This document shows positions 43,837 through 57,800 of a stretch of DNA of 64,000 nt, piece by piece. How positions within the stretch are numbered: the first letter of the stretch is position 1; each line of letters begins with the position of its first letter. The position numbers and the translations under genes were made by a program. Under the pieces are notes generated by a model. The model searched no databases. It saw only the letters and a list, made by a program, of their open reading frames with translations, and was not told where the DNA came from. This DNA is from Polydactylus sextarius (lineage: Eukaryota > Chordata > Actinopteri > Polynemidae). The DNA lies in the NCBI GenBank assembly GCA_016801845.1, contig CM028910.1, forward strand, positions 11,376,629-11,440,628. Direction: 5' to 3'.

Positions 43837-46708
43837 TCATGCAAATGCGCTACTCACAAACTGCCTCTGTTTGTCGATGTTTATGTATGCACACACACAT
43901 TCATTTGTGTTTGTGTGCACACTCATAAACTCTGTGCATGTGTTCATGCTTTGGGGGATTGGCAGTAGATCTATCAAACTGCTGTAGTTCGTTACAGTGT
44001 TAATATTCGGTGCACTTCAACTCCTCAGCTAGCGATGCTATTGGCTGAGTTTTGTTCACGGTCATCTCTCTTACTCTGCTCATCAGACACAGACTCAGTT
44101 AAGGCAGCAATAAGCCACATATATACACATATACTGGCTCACATCATCATCTTAGTTCATTAGAACAATTTCTTATTTCTATTGGTGTTAGTGAAGTAGA
44201 AATGCAGTGATTGCCTAGAACAGCTTCTTGCCAGCTGGATGCTGTGAAGGCATGTATCGATTACAAGTTCAGTATGTATCCTGTATTATCACTGTTGATG
44301 GTTTTTCTTCCTTTGTTTTACCGCTTTATTCGTGTATTAATTTTTAAAGCGCCCTAATGTTTTGTAAATGAAATTATTTATTTATTCATTCAATCAATGT
44401 CTCTCGACATGAGTTCTTTTTGCTGCAGTCACTCAAATAGATGCAGAGGATGTACGGTCTGAGGTTTGTCTTATTTTTTTCCAGGATCTCTGCTTCACTG
44501 ATGGACACTTTGCTCTAAATAGCACTGTCCTGCTGAGGTGAAATGGTCCACCAGTACTCCACTAATCTCAGCAAGGCAGGCGCACTGTGCCCTCTCCTCC
44601 AGCAGCCACAGGATATGAGATGCTGATCAGATTTCTATAATCAATTTACCAGAGCAGGAGGTATAAATCCTGTCCATTCACTCATTCTCCCTCTGCCCCC
44701 TCCCCTCTCTCTGTCTCTTACTCTCTCCCCAACTCTTCCTCCCCTCCCTTTGGCCCCCTGCTTATAGTTAGATGAATAATTCAGCAGCCAATGTGGTGAA
44801 AGGTGGAGTAAACAAGTCTATTGCCTAATATCCCAAGAGGCTGCCAAAAAGACGAGTGAGGGCAGAGAGCTAGCAGAGATAGGGGAATGGAGCAACAGAG
44901 AAGGAGAGTATCTATGGAGAATGGACATCTAGAGTCTTTCCTCCTGACCTGCAGTCATTTGCACTTAGATTGACTCAGAGGTTGTGCCAAAATGGCACAG
45001 CTGGTTTCTAGCGCCTCTCTCTGCATTCCTCTCTTGAGCCACACATTGGCAACCATTAATAATGAAATCATACAATGAAACACAACACCCGTGTGTAGTA
45101 GAATGTGTGTCCAAGCGGATGGAGAGAAGACAAGTTTCGCGCATCAAGAGTAAAAAAAAATATTTCTGTCTTTATTATTAAGCTGCCGGCAGGTTCACAA
45201 ACATAACTATAACAAACAAAAATCTAACTAAACAAATGAAATAAGGGACAATACCCAGAACTTCTGGGCCATGCTGCCCGTACAGCAGAATGCCAACCTC
45301 TCGTGGAGGAGTCAATCAATCAAATCTTAAACGATACATTTCCACCTGTTCAACATATTTGCACTATACATTACCGACCCACAATCATGCAACCTCAGTA
45401 GCGCCATGTTAAACAACAGAAAAAATCCATCCAACCCCCTGTACAATAAGCGCGTCCGAATGAGAGCGTGTTCTGAACACAGAAAAAAGGTCCCTCCTCC
45501 ATTACCTCGGTTTGCTCCCCAGACCCTGGAGGACAGGTGCACAGGCAGGTAAAGAGACTGCTATCGCTACACAAAGAAATCAGCACAAACCCTTTCAGTA
45601 GTTCACTTTTAGCTGGTAAATGTGCGCACTTTGAACCCTGAATCTGTTTTACTGACATTTTCGTGCATATTGATAATTTTATGCTATTCCGTACAATAAT
45701 TAAAATACGCTCATGGTATCAAATATTAAATATCAACTCAAATATTTCATTTGTAATGAATACCATAACCGCATAGCCGCCTACATCAGAAAAGCATCAT
45801 TCTCATTGTCCATAATTAATGAAAAAAAAATCCTTTCTTCAACTGAAATCCCCTTGCAATGACCGCATTAAACCCCCCATTGTTCTCTATGAGCGGGAAA
45901 CCCGCTGGACATGTGGCTTACGCCAGGCGTTCTGTCACACTGTGAGATAGAGGAGGGCCGAGAGTTCAGAGTCCCTGCTTCTCCGAGACGAGGGTTCCCA
46001 AAACAAAAACAGGGATAAAAGAGGAGTATACTTCAGGCCAGTGAATAATATGGGACATGAGTCTCTGTCCGCTTGCCGGATGTCACAAAGAATAACTCTA
46101 TTCAGGTTTGGAGTGCAGAGTAAGTAGGTTTTATTTTGACACCATCAGGTATACAGGGACCATTCCTAAACATGAGACACATACAAATGAGCAGCACAGC
46201 TTCTGTGCTCATAGTAAATCCAATACAGAGAGAATTCAGGGGACACGCTGTGCTTACATAACAAGCAAATGTAATCTCACACTGGAGTTATATTCACTGA
46301 TTATGCAAGCAGAACTACTGATTGATGACTCACCCAAAATTCAATTATCTTTCTAAACAGTTTTATCTGGAAATTAGATTTGGATTTTTTTTTAAAAGTA
46401 GCATGTTAATTAAAGAGACAGAAGGCTATTTCTGGTTTAAATGTTTTTTTTTTTTTTTTTAAAAACATATTTATGAGGATGATTGCACTTTCTATAAGTT
46501 GATTAAAACCTTGAAGTTGGGGGGTAAGTTCAAAATTGAGAGTTCGCAGCTCTTAATCAAGAGAGGTGGATAGCATATAACTATTGTGGGTGGTGGGCTG
46601 TGTCTTGTACGTGCCGCGCATGCAAAAAAGGACATTGCATGGTGTGTGTATGTTGCCATTTCTTGGTGTGTGTTTTCACATCAGACAAAGAGAGAGAGCT
46701 GTACTCAC

Positions 46709-46788
46709 TGGCATGGTCTGACTACCGTGGAGGGCACTGATTGCAGACTGAGCCTCAGTATGTGTGGAGAACTTGACGAAGGCGCAAC
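46709..46788 (-). CDS. celf5: celf5-like exon (middle of RRM2)
   Basis: This 80-nt exon completes a Gly codon and reads CAFVKFSTHTEAQSAISALH, then GSQTMP. RNP1 of RRM2 (KG|CAFVKF) spans the upstream junction. The 80-nt size is, as I recall, shared across CELF genes. Because 80 is not a multiple of three, skipping it would shift the frame. The acceptor is CTCTTCCAG and the donor CCA|GTGAGT. A UG-repeat tract (on the transcript) lies 37-73 nt upstream of the acceptor. Confidence 0.95.
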
Positions 46789-46825
46789 CTGGAAGAGAGA
46801 ACAGATGCACACACAGGTGCGTGCG

Positions 46826-46857
<32 letters not shown>

Positions 46858-49443
46858 CACATTCATATATATACAGTAAATGTATTCAATTGGGTGAGTT
46901 TACAACCCTATGGTATATTAATAAAGGATGTTGAATTATATTTGACACCACAGAAATCACTGTGCAGTGAGAGGCTCTCATTGCGCAGCAGGCTGCCTCA
47001 CTCCGGGCATTAGGCAGGCAGACAAGCAGGCAGAAGCTGCAGGCTAAACATTGCACTGATGAAGCAGAAAAGCATGCTATTTAGCACCACATGCCTGTCT
47101 GTGCATATTAAATACTAGCTAAACTGGCTAATCTTGTAATGTTTTTAGACAGGAAATCAACCGATTTGAGATTTCAGTAAAGTTTATTGTTCATCCGACA
47201 GGATGTTGTGATCAGTATTTGTGAATATACAGTACAAAAGCCGGAAACCACAGAAACAACACTTTTAGCTCTAATGTCCTTGAGTAACGTTGTCGGGGGT
47301 TAGATAAAGCAAAAACAAATTGAAGATGGCTTTTGTGGGTTCACAAAGTGCACAGTGCTGTCGCACATTAATTATTCAATTATTAGAAGAGAACCCCCTT
47401 TACAAAAATGGAAAATGGGTCATTGTCTAACTTGAGACAATATACTATGATTTAATTTAAAGCTTTACACCTATGTAAAAAAAAAAAAAAGCCTCAAATA
47501 TTCATTTACTTAATACTTGTTTCCTAACCCGGGCAGATTATACAATAGTGTCCAACCCACTGCTCTGACAAGTCTCTGTAGTGAGATTCTCAAACTTGAA
47601 AAGGTGTAAGAAACTGAAATGAAGAAAAACAACACCTTCACAGTTTGCACAGAATCATATCAGGACTGGACCTGAGTATGTTGCAGTAAAGCAGCAGAAC
47701 TATCCAGTGAGTCGCCGTGCCCTCTTGTAATTACACCCTATTTCACCTAATTTTATTTCATTTCAACTTTCTTTTCTACTCTTATTTAATCTTTCATACT
47801 TTATTCTTCTTATCGTCTATCCTGCTTGACCCAGCCGCCCTGCCATTCTTCCCCTCTTAATGGGCTTACCCCTGTGGACACCAGCCAGTTGAGATGCCCA
47901 TTCAGCTGTCAAACCACTGCCCCCTATTGAGATATGGATAGAAAAGAGCTGGAGCTCGGCATGACCTGTACAAGGACTTTGCTACAGTAGTACAAACTCT
48001 ATGCAGCTCTAATTAGGCATTTAACTCCTTGTATGCCGTTTCTGCACTTTCTGAAAGGAACGGAGCAGGAGCGTCGAACATGAAACAGAAACTGTGTTTA
48101 AAACTTCCTGTAAACTGTAGCTCAATTTTAAAAAGAAAAACAAATCTTCTTTAAGACCTTTGGTTTCTAACATAAAGAAAAATAACAACAGAAATTAATA
48201 CAAACAACATTAGCAGACAAAGATGAACACAAAACTAACGTTTGACGTCTGATGCTTTGAGACTTGACTTAGAAAGAGCAAAAATATCACATATCCACAA
48301 GGAGGAATGTAACCTCCCTTGACTGACCCTATCCATACAGTGGGGACACTTGAATTGTTTTGACATCCATCTTTCTCTTCTCCTCCTCTAAACCACTGCA
48401 GAGTCAGAATGCTCCAGCTTCAAACCCCCTTAGATATAATTCCACAACAATTTCCATAAGTGCCGGATGGGGAATAGGCTTTAGAGACATGAAAAACCAC
48501 TAGTCCCTTTGCTCTTTGCTGCATGTCAGGAAGAATTGATGTCTTCAAAAGTTTTTTTGCCTTTCTTAAAAAGGCCTGCAAGATAGCAACACTACAGTAA
48601 GTGAGTAACAGCATGGGGCTGTAGTTCATCTAGAGGGGGAAGAAATGTTTCAGATTAACACTCAAGGACAATGACAAACTAGAAATTATGGCTTTATAAT
48701 CATTTCTTTCTGATATATGATGAAAAGTCAGCATTTTAAAAGTACTTGAAATTTTTTTTTCTGTAAAATTGCTGCTGGAGTTAATGGGATGACATTTACT
48801 GACAACAAAATGTCTAGTTTTGTTGGGCACTGAAGTTTTGTGTCCTGGTTTTGAACCTGACTTTTTGATCAGACGCTGCTCCCACTGTGCGTAGCAGGCG
48901 GTGCGTACAGGGCACAGAGCGCTGGAGGGGCCACAGAAATAGCCTAATATACTATTGTCAAAATGGTGAAATATTTCCATTCTAAAATATTATTTTCATT
49001 TGACAGTACAGGCCAAAAAAAAAAAAAAAACAATGCGTGCAATCACAAAGCAGTTGTGCTGCTGGTCTGTTTTGATTTGCTTTTTTTTTTTTTTAATTTT
49101 ATTCATTTTGAGTAATTACTGTCGTAAAAATGACAATAATTTCTCTCCAAAATTAATCAAATAAACTAACATCTCTTAAAGTTCCCACTTATAAAAGTCT
49201 GGCATCAGTCTGATGGTATTTGATTTATTATTATACACTTTTGGTCAGCTCTAGCAGCCATCTAACACATCAAACAGTCTGGTGCTGAAAATGCTTGTAA
49301 TTACATGAAAATGCAACTCGACCCACATCTGATGCATATGTCACATGTATTTTCTGCGCCCCAGCTGTCGCGGACACTCACACACTCTGTCACTTCTCTA
49401 TCAGTGACCTAAATAATGCTGACAACTGTATCATGGCTCGTAC
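46789..49443 (-). other. celf5-like intron within RRM2
   Basis: 2.7 kb, AT-rich, with poly-A runs (about 47477-47490, 49015-49030) and a poly-T run (49081-49094). The functional-looking feature is the CA/UG repeat beside the acceptor (46825-46861). No exon was recognised. Confidence 0.7.
46825..46861 (+). repeat. (CA)n microsatellite next to the RRM2 exon acceptor
   Basis: About 36 bp of CA with one AAA interruption. On the celf5-like transcript it is a (UG)n tract ending 37 nt upstream of the 80-nt exon. Confidence 0.93.
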
Positions 49444-49572
49444 CTTTGCTGTTTCCATCAGGGCCTCTTAGGACTGTGCACTCCTCGATGACTCCGTAGG
49501 GTTCGAAGAGACGATAAACATCCTCCTCGGTCTGTTGTTTGTTCAGCATCCCGACAAACAGCTTCCTGTCTT
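49444..49572 (-). CDS. celf5: celf5-like exon (start of RRM2), most 5' exon in the window
   Basis: This 129-nt exon enters with the last two bases of a codon (AA, fitting Glu) and reads DRKLFVGMLNKQQTEEDVYR, LFEPYGVIEECTVLRGPDGN and SK, then the first base of Gly. DRKLFVGMLNKQQ with RNP2 (LFVGML) is the universal CELF RRM2 start. The acceptor is TGTTCCAG and the donor AAAG|GTACGA. The preceding exon should end in the KPADSESR-type segment after RRM1; I did not find it up to 64000. Confidence 0.95.
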
Positions 49573-49925
49573 CTGGAACAAACAAAGAGACAAAAAAGGT
49601 TAAATTTTTTAACTTTGATCTCAATTATCAAACTCATTTGAGAACATGTGAGGAATGAAATCTCATCATTGTTGTTGGAACAGAACATCATTTAAGAAGA
49701 AGTCTCTTTTTCTATTCGAAGATCCTTGGTATAGCACAGTAACTGTAGGTTATTTAGCTCCGGCTGAACTCTTGTCACACTGTATTATCTCTTTTCCAAG
49801 ACATGATGATTTTAATCTCAACTATAAGTGAGTTTAGTCCCATATGGACACATATACTGTCGCTACTGGGGGTAAGTGAGTGGTCAGGAGCTGGAGGGAA
49901 AGAGCGGAAAGACTAATGAAGAGGT

Positions 49926-50127
<202 letters not shown>

Positions 50128-53100
50128 AGACAATGAGCTCTCCTTTAGAAGGTCCTTTAAAAGCACCAGGGGCTCCAGGCAGCTCCGGCCTCCTACACAC
50201 TGAACTGCACTGGCTACAAAACTCATGTTCTCTCCCTCTCGCTCTCTTTTACTCACTGTCTCTCTTGGTCTCACTCTCTATTCATCTCTCTCCCCTCTCT
50301 CTTTCCTGCTCTTCTTTTTCTCTCGCTGATTCTACATTTTTTTCCCCCCTCATTTTTTTTGCAACTGCCTCCCTCCCTCCTTTCCTCTCTTTATCTCTCT
50401 CTTACTCTACTAATTGCTGCTGATCCAGTGTTTTTTGTGTAGCCAGAGAAATATTTCAGTGTGCTCTTCAGTGAACAATGGCGTGTCTCTCCTGCGAGCA
50501 ACAAAGGCTGGGAGACATGCCATGAATAACGCTGACTTTTCAATAGATAGCCTGTATGCTATTGAGTCCTGTTAAATGCTGTGGGATCTGATCTTTACCT
50601 TGACCTGACACACTGTGTTTACTGATGTACTCTGGCCTTGTATGATTAATGCTACTGTGCAGCATGTCTCTGCTGGCAGCAGAAGCACTAAAACCTTCCT
50701 TTGTACAGATTGTTTCTCCAACTCTGACCTGTGAAGCCACAGTGGAAAGCCTTAGTGAGGGACAGGACTGGTGGCCGCCGCTGTGAAGCAGTTTGAGAGC
50801 GGCATAAATCGCTGCTGGAGGAACCGCACAGTGTCAGGGTGACCTGTAATGACGACTGAGCGTGTCGCGTTGTTGTCGTTTCCTGACCCAGACACAAGCC
50901 GATACCCACATATCAGCAGCGGGCACAACGGTGGCAAGCGTATGCGAACGCGGCGCCCGGCTCGGGTTTCAGCACTCAGCACCACCAATGATGCACCTTT
51001 AAAATAATCATCCGTGTCAGAGCGTTGTCTTGGGAGGGGCGTCCCTGGTGCTGGCTCCTTATTGCAAGTGGCAGGATCAGAGGCAATGTATCAAAATGGA
51101 AGTGATGCAATGTGACATCTGTCAGGGTGGATTGGAGAGCATTTATCTGCAAAAAAAGGAAAGCCCTGAACTGGAAAATGAAAGGCCAAGATGGTCCTTC
51201 CTTTTGCTGGAGGGAGAATATAAATTCTAAGGTTGGATGGGGGAGATGAGTCAAGGAGAGGGGGAGGGGCTGAGCTGCACAAATTTCTCTGAATGCCGCC
51301 AGACCACATCTCATACACGCTCCTCTGTATAGAGCTGTAAAGCCACACGGAGCACATGGAACCACCCATGCAACCCCTACTTTCTACTTGAACACCCATG
51401 TCCAAGCAGATGATGGTGGAGTGACACGTTTTGAATTAATGCATGCCCTTTATCAATTTCATATGAGCTGCACTCCGATGATCACATGTGAAAACGCTCA
51501 CATGTGGCAAGTTTTAAAATATGATGCTCCATACATCCTTTAGGTGAAAAATTGCTAACTGGCAAGTCACGTCCAGCTGAGTGGAATAATATTTATAGGA
51601 GTCCAAGTACAACAGGAGCACTGGCCACTATATATCACATCTATGTGTAATACTGCTCCACACTGAGCTGCACAAAAGCCTTTTACACTGAGTTCATGTG
51701 CAGCATGTGGATGTTCTGCGCAGAATATCTGCAAATCTAAACACAAATGCAAGAGTTGACTATAAGATATGACTTTTTTTTCCCCCACAGCAGCATTTAG
51801 TCAGAGTTCTTCATCAGTGGCTGCTAGCGAGGTGAAGAGCACAGCATGAGTGCGCTTTGAAAACAAGTTAACAACGCATGAGAACAGATCATCTAGGAGA
51901 TCCGTTCCACGGTGTAGGATTCTGCCGCGCCTGCTCTCGACTAAAACACTACCTAGGGAATTCAGGTCTTGTGTTCATGACCAGCGGAAACATTATCTCA
52001 TTTATCTACAATGGCGCAGCACATGGGGTGTGTAAACAGACACATGCACACAAGGTGTAAAGCACCTACAGTTGAAAACATGCACAAAACAGGATACCCT
52101 CTCACACCATGACACCGGGGGGTTTGGATGCGTGATCCTTCACTATGACCACACACATAGCAGACACACAACTTACACAAGTTACATGACCCACTGTTAA
52201 TTATCTTGTAACTAGTGTATTGACTTTTTCTTCAGGGAAGTTGTTCATTATATTAATGTCATCTAAGACTAAGAAACTGTGGAGTCACAGACACAATATT
52301 AACCCACAGGACTACATACTAACCAGACATGCTAATGTCTCCCATCACCCAACCACCATGATACAATAACCTTGACAGTTCAGCTTTCAACGTTTTTATC
52401 AGATTAACAATATGCTAACTGCTAAATTGCTAACTGCTATAACTGCTATCTTCTTCTGTGGCTGACTGCCATTTCAGCAGTGACTGCTGCAACAAACCAT
52501 CAATGATTCTGCTTCATCTGTTTGTTACTCTACTGCAATGCAAAGCTAGGTATACAGTGCATGATATTCTTTTAAACTGAAGAGAGAGGGAGAAGAGGGT
52601 GGGGAGGGTTTGTTGTCTCTCAGCGTGGTTCCCTCACCGACCCGCCTGTTTACACAGATTCTGAAATTCGGATCTTTATCCTGACACGTCTTTGCTGGAG
52701 TTCTGGTCGCTTTGATCTATGGCAGGATGGCAGTCTCAAATTGTCTCTGCGCAAACCTGGACTTCTCTCTGTGCTCATCTGAATTCAGTCTTTGGAATAG
52801 TTCAAGAACACTCATCCTTAATCTGCAATTCAATCTCACATCGGTTTTTCCCTCCAAGTATTCATATCTACCTCTTCCATGTGGTACAGTACATGCACCA
52901 TGAAAGCTCTGTGTCCAGTGACACATTCCATATGTATGGGAGCTGACCCACTCCTCCCAAACCCACCCCCTACCTACATATCTCTTCAAGTGGGGGGAAC
53001 AGATCTCCACACTCTGCAGAGCACAACAGCTACATATGTATTCATTTATATGTACAGGTAAAAACAAAAACAAAAACATTGGTGCCCTGGCTTCATTTAA

Positions 53101-54224
53101 GCTTTTCTCATTGGGGATTTTTCACTGTGAAATACAAGACACCTCTCTGACCAGCCAGAGATGCCACTTTTAACTGGACCATTAAGCCAGAGTGAAATGT
53201 ATTTTCAATAGTAGGTCGCAAAAAGAATGTTTCTGATTAAATCGTGTTTTTAGCTCAGCGAGCCGAGCTGTCAGTCTCACACAGCCCTGAAACATTCTGT
53301 GATGTGAAGAGGTTAAAACATTATTAGCAGAAGAGGCTGTTCTGGATGCCTCTTCTCTCTTTTGCAGCCTTCAAAAACAGCTGAATCATCCCTCTGTTAC
53401 AACTCCTCACCTGTGGTAAATGCTTTCTGCTGTATAGATGAATACAAAATAAGACAAGAAATTACGAGTTGTTTTTTTTTCTTCATGCTTCGATCACAAG
53501 GCGGCCTCTCGCCAGCATTAATACCATCCTAAATTAGGGCGACTCTTTGATTTACCATTTACAGTGTAATATCATCACCTAAACAATTCAGGGGGCCTAA
53601 TAACCAGCAGCAAGTTAACTGTGATAACTGTGCAACATGCTGGCATTAAGATACATTTACAGCTTACTGTGGCAGAGGATTGTATCCAACATTTACTGTG
53701 ACACCACTGCTGCCCTGAAATTCAACCCCCCCATCATGTTTAATTTACTCTGAGTTATTAAACAGATGCTTGTTTGGAATAAACGCAATAGAAATTATAC
53801 TTCAGAATAATGACATGGTGATGTGCTGCCTGGTCACACATACTGAAGATTACTGGGTCCATTTGGGTCCTTTCTAATCAATATAAGGTTTTTCAATATG
53901 AGCGTGTTGGCCTTGTGTGAAGTCTTTGAGTCACAAGCAAATTAAATCAGTATTATTTCGTATCACCAATCTTCATGTAGTCAAACCATTACTACACATG
54001 CATGACTAACAACAGCATTGTAATTCTTTGCTCCACATCACTACGCAGCATCCTCTTTGTTACATAAAGTTCAAAGGATCTCATGGTCATACAACACACA
54101 TGCATGTCTCTGCGGCACAGGAGACTTATTACTGTATGTTTCGTGATCACATTGCAGGCTGCCAAAGATGTTGACAGTGAAATGAGTCTTACTGAATAGC
54201 AATGGGGCAGAGTAGGAGTTTTGA

Positions 54225-54840
54225 AGCAACAAGAGGAAGAAAGAAAAAGAGAGAGAGAGCTGAGGGAAGCGGAGACGTAGAGATAGAATGAGAGCAAGAG
54301 GAGAGAGTAAGAGTGAATGTGTGGGAGAGTGAGAACGATGTGCCTATACTGTAAGTTGCTGTGCATACAGTCCTGCAGTCCTTGATAAGCCAGGATGGAT
54401 GAAAGAGGTGCACCATAGGAGTTGGTAAATCATTGTCAGGGTGGGGAGGATGAGGAAAAGCAAGAGGAGAGAGAGAGAATGTAAGAGAGAAAGAGGGGGA
54501 AGGGAAGGGACGGGAAGGGAGTGAGGGGTGGAAGAAAGGCATACCAACTGCCTTAGGTGCTCTCTGGTTTTCAAATTTTCCTTCTCTGTCTCTTTCTCAG
54601 GCTTGCAACAGCGAGGGAGCAGAAATGGAGGGAGGGAGGCAGAGGGCGAGAGTGTGCTATAGAGGAAAAGCACTTGTCAGAAGGATGGGGAGGTTGCCAT
54701 GACAACTACTTATACAGTGGGCTGTCAGTCATATTTCACTGGAGTTTGGAGAGGAGGAAAAGGATGAAGGGAGGAGAGGAGTTAGGGAAGGAGGGGTTGG
54801 AAAAGGGTCATTTCTCCATCTGTCTGCTGAGTTGGAGTGC
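54225..54840 (+). repeat. Purine-rich (GA/GGA) low-complexity segment
   Basis: About 600 bp dominated by GAGA, GGAA and GGGAGG runs on +, broken by short mixed sequence around 54340-54440 and 54540-54600. It gives C/U-rich intronic RNA on the host transcript. Confidence 0.75.
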
Positions 54841-57800
54841 AAATTTGACTGTCAGGCTTGGAGATAAGGACAAATTATGAACAATATTAGCTGGCCGATA
54901 AAAGGGAACAATAATGAATGGATAAATATATTAAAACCAAATGAGATAGCATCCAGGCAGAAACAGGGGCCCTGAGAAGCCATCCAGGTTTTCTAATTTG
55001 GACGGGAAGATAAGAGCTGGAGAGAGGCAGCGAGGAGGGGAAGGATCCACCATATTACAGCTGGCTACTGTTGCATACTTCCTTGTCAAAAGAAAAGAAA
55101 GAAAGAATCAAAATCACTTTGTAGCCGGAATACCAAACATTGTGGCTTCCGCTCCCTCCTTCACGAGCCTATTATACTTCTCCAATGAGCAGGATGCCAC
55201 ACAATAACAGTGTCAGCATGTGTTCAAGCATAAAAAACACAGACAGAATGGAATGAAATTAATTAACCCTAAGAGATCACAGTGCTTAGCCAGTGGAATT
55301 TAATCCAATTTATTACATATAGGGATCTAACTAGGGTTGTGTTTGCATTAATGAGATTATGTGTATAGAGATGTGCGTATGTGTGCATGTACAAGTATAC
55401 AGGGATATATAGCACATGCGCCCAGTTACATGTAAGTTTTTTCATCCTGTGCTCAGTAAGGTATTATTTGTAAGAGTGGCAGAGACCAACAAGAGAAGGA
55501 GTCTAAGGTTTGGCACAGCCTTAAGTTGATAAAACTGCCAAATTAACTCCTGAATAATGAGCCTTTCATGTGCAGTGCTATCACCAGCGAGAGTTCGGCC
55601 AGTTCGTTTGTCATAATGCTGGAGCCACTTCAGACGGAACCCAGTTAGTAGGTTCCACCTTCGACTGAGCGAGGAATGTGGGTGGATAGAATAGTTTGTT
55701 TACCAATTTTTAAAGTAAATGAGAACTCCTGTGTGTATGTGCTGTATCTGCAGCTGTCTTTTGAAGTTTGCATGCTAACCCACAGAGTTGACAGCACAAA
55801 TTGTAAGGCCTACCATGCAACGGTCCTAATGAGATAGCTTATTAGTGCTGTTTCCCTCACAACATCAGAGCTGTTGCTTGGAAACAGTGTTGCAAAGAAA
55901 ACAATGCTGTAGTTCTCACCAAAAAGCCATCACATCCTGCGCTCCCTGTTGTGCAATTTCAAAACCAAAGCAAAACAATACGGACTTCTACTGGAACATA
56001 TATGACTGAATAAAGAATGAACAAGAGAATTACAAAAACAGAACCGACCTATAATCATATCTGAATGTTAAACATACTATATTTCCCCGTGATTCTTGCC
56101 AGGTTGCTTGTTAAATCAACATATTAGCTGCATTTTCAGTTCATATTTTGGTTTCCATGTTCCTTCTCAACAGTAGCCACAGCAGCTTAACTCTTGTTCC
56201 AGCAGCACCTACGGTGACACTGCCTTGATTTCATGTCATAGTTTCATCATTCTGGTGTCAAGGCCGCTCATTGGCAACTTGGCAGCGACCCGTAAAAGCC
56301 ATCAGCAAAATGCTGTAGAGTAAAACACGGAGGGCCTTGATAGCCACGTCGTGGATACAGCACATCCCTTACTAAGTGCTCCTCTGGGATGGATTAGGCC
56401 TCACTGCTTTTGCATACATGTAAGAATAGATAAACACACTGACACAAGGTTGTTCATGTATGCATATAAACTGTAAACAATGTGGGCAAGAACACAGCAA
56501 GTAACCATAAAATTGAATTAACACACACTCACAGAGAGGCTGCAATGTGGAAATGTAAGTAGATATATCAACAAATGCACGTGTGGAAATGCTCATGGTG
56601 TGAGCAGGACATGCTGTGCTTTATACATACATTCATGTTGTTTCAGGAGGTGTCTACAACTCTTTCCACAAACTAAATCCCCATGCTGTGAGTGGGAGGT
56701 TGTGGTTGATTAACTGTTGCATCACAAGCCCTATAGTGTGTTAGTCAGGCCGAAGAGCTTAGATCAAACTATAATATGAAACTGAACAGCAGCCTCGCAG
56801 GAGGAGAACTTCTGTATTCTAGCCGTTCACATTTCCTCTACGCACATCGAGTGAGTCGATTCCACCTCAGAGGGATTTGAAGACCAGTGATCATGAATTC
56901 TTTCTGTGCTGCTGGCAGAAAGAATGATGGATATTGTATACGGCACCTGAAAGACTCGGCCTGCACATCTGTATGTGTGCGCCCGTGTTGCGACACACAT
57001 ATAAATACGCAAAGTGCACATACAACACGCGGGACCCTCTGTATGTCACTCAATATTCTCCAAAGATCTCCGCAGATTTTATGCATCAGTGCAATCTAAT
57101 GGCTGCTCTGTTCTGTGCTGCTGCCTAGGGGATTTCAGCTGTATCTTGGCCCTGCTGGAAGCCTTGAACATACAATTACAGGCTTCTGACTTGGTTCTCC
57201 CTTCCTTAAATGCTCCACTTAAAAACCTCTGCGGTGTGTTAAGTGTAACTGCTGGCGTGCATGTGTGTTTTGTGTGCTCCTTTCATTCGCTTTTTGTACA
57301 GTTACAGTCAGCTCACGGCCCAGTTGACAGCTCACACCCCCCTCCACCAACCACCACTTCAGATTGAGAACAGCTGAAAGGAGGAGAATAGAAGGAGAAA
57401 TTGCTTAAAATATTTTATCTCCACTATATACGCCTCAGAAAATTTACACTCAATATGATAACAAATGTGAAATATTACTCACAGCCTTGTGTCGACTTCG
57501 GTGTATTACGGCTACGGTCATAAATCCTAAAACTGCTGCGCAACGTGTATACGTAGCAACTGTATATAAACATTTACAATATGGCAGTGCTATTTATATT
57601 GTCTTCGTTCATAATGCCATCTGAAGGGCATTTTGGCATCCGTTATGATATGGATTTTCTCTCCCCCATTTTCCACTACTCCGTTTATTGCCATTCTTCT
57701 TTTCTGTCCAGATTGCATTTCTATACAATAGAATGAGCCTTTTACCTTTGGCAGTATTTAACACAGCGCTAGCCTGTTTCTTAATTATTTTCTCATCGCT

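Larger units (their letters stand above)
39272..46708 (-). other. celf5-like intron (7.4 kb)
   Basis: AT-rich intron. It holds a degenerate CTGA/GGTT-type simple repeat (about 40530-40690) and two (GT)n microsatellites (43216-43258, 43799-43833). CNE-like sequence is seen at about 44590-44650 and 44760-44850. No additional exon was recognised. Confidence 0.65.
20134..49572 (-). other. celf5: CELF family gene locus (celf5-like), 3' portion: eight coding exons
   Basis: Eight minus-strand exons (129, 80, 147, 145, 213, 87, 144 and 128 nt of coding sequence) join in frame at consensus splice sites. They give the last 356 residues of a CUGBP/Elav-like factor: RRM2, linker and RRM3. CELF proteins bind U/G-rich RNA to control alternative splicing, translation and mRNA decay. 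Among CELF3-6, the linker best fits CELF5: GHPAVETVYTNGLPPY and AIYPATTLTPIGQTLPQPP align with what I recall of human CELF5, as does SKVFMDRATNQSKCFG in RRM3. CELF4 is the main alternative. Teleosts may have two celf5 copies, and the a/b identity is not assignable here. Human CELF5 is about 485 residues, so roughly 130 N-terminal residues (RRM1) are missing from the window. Confidence 0.9.
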
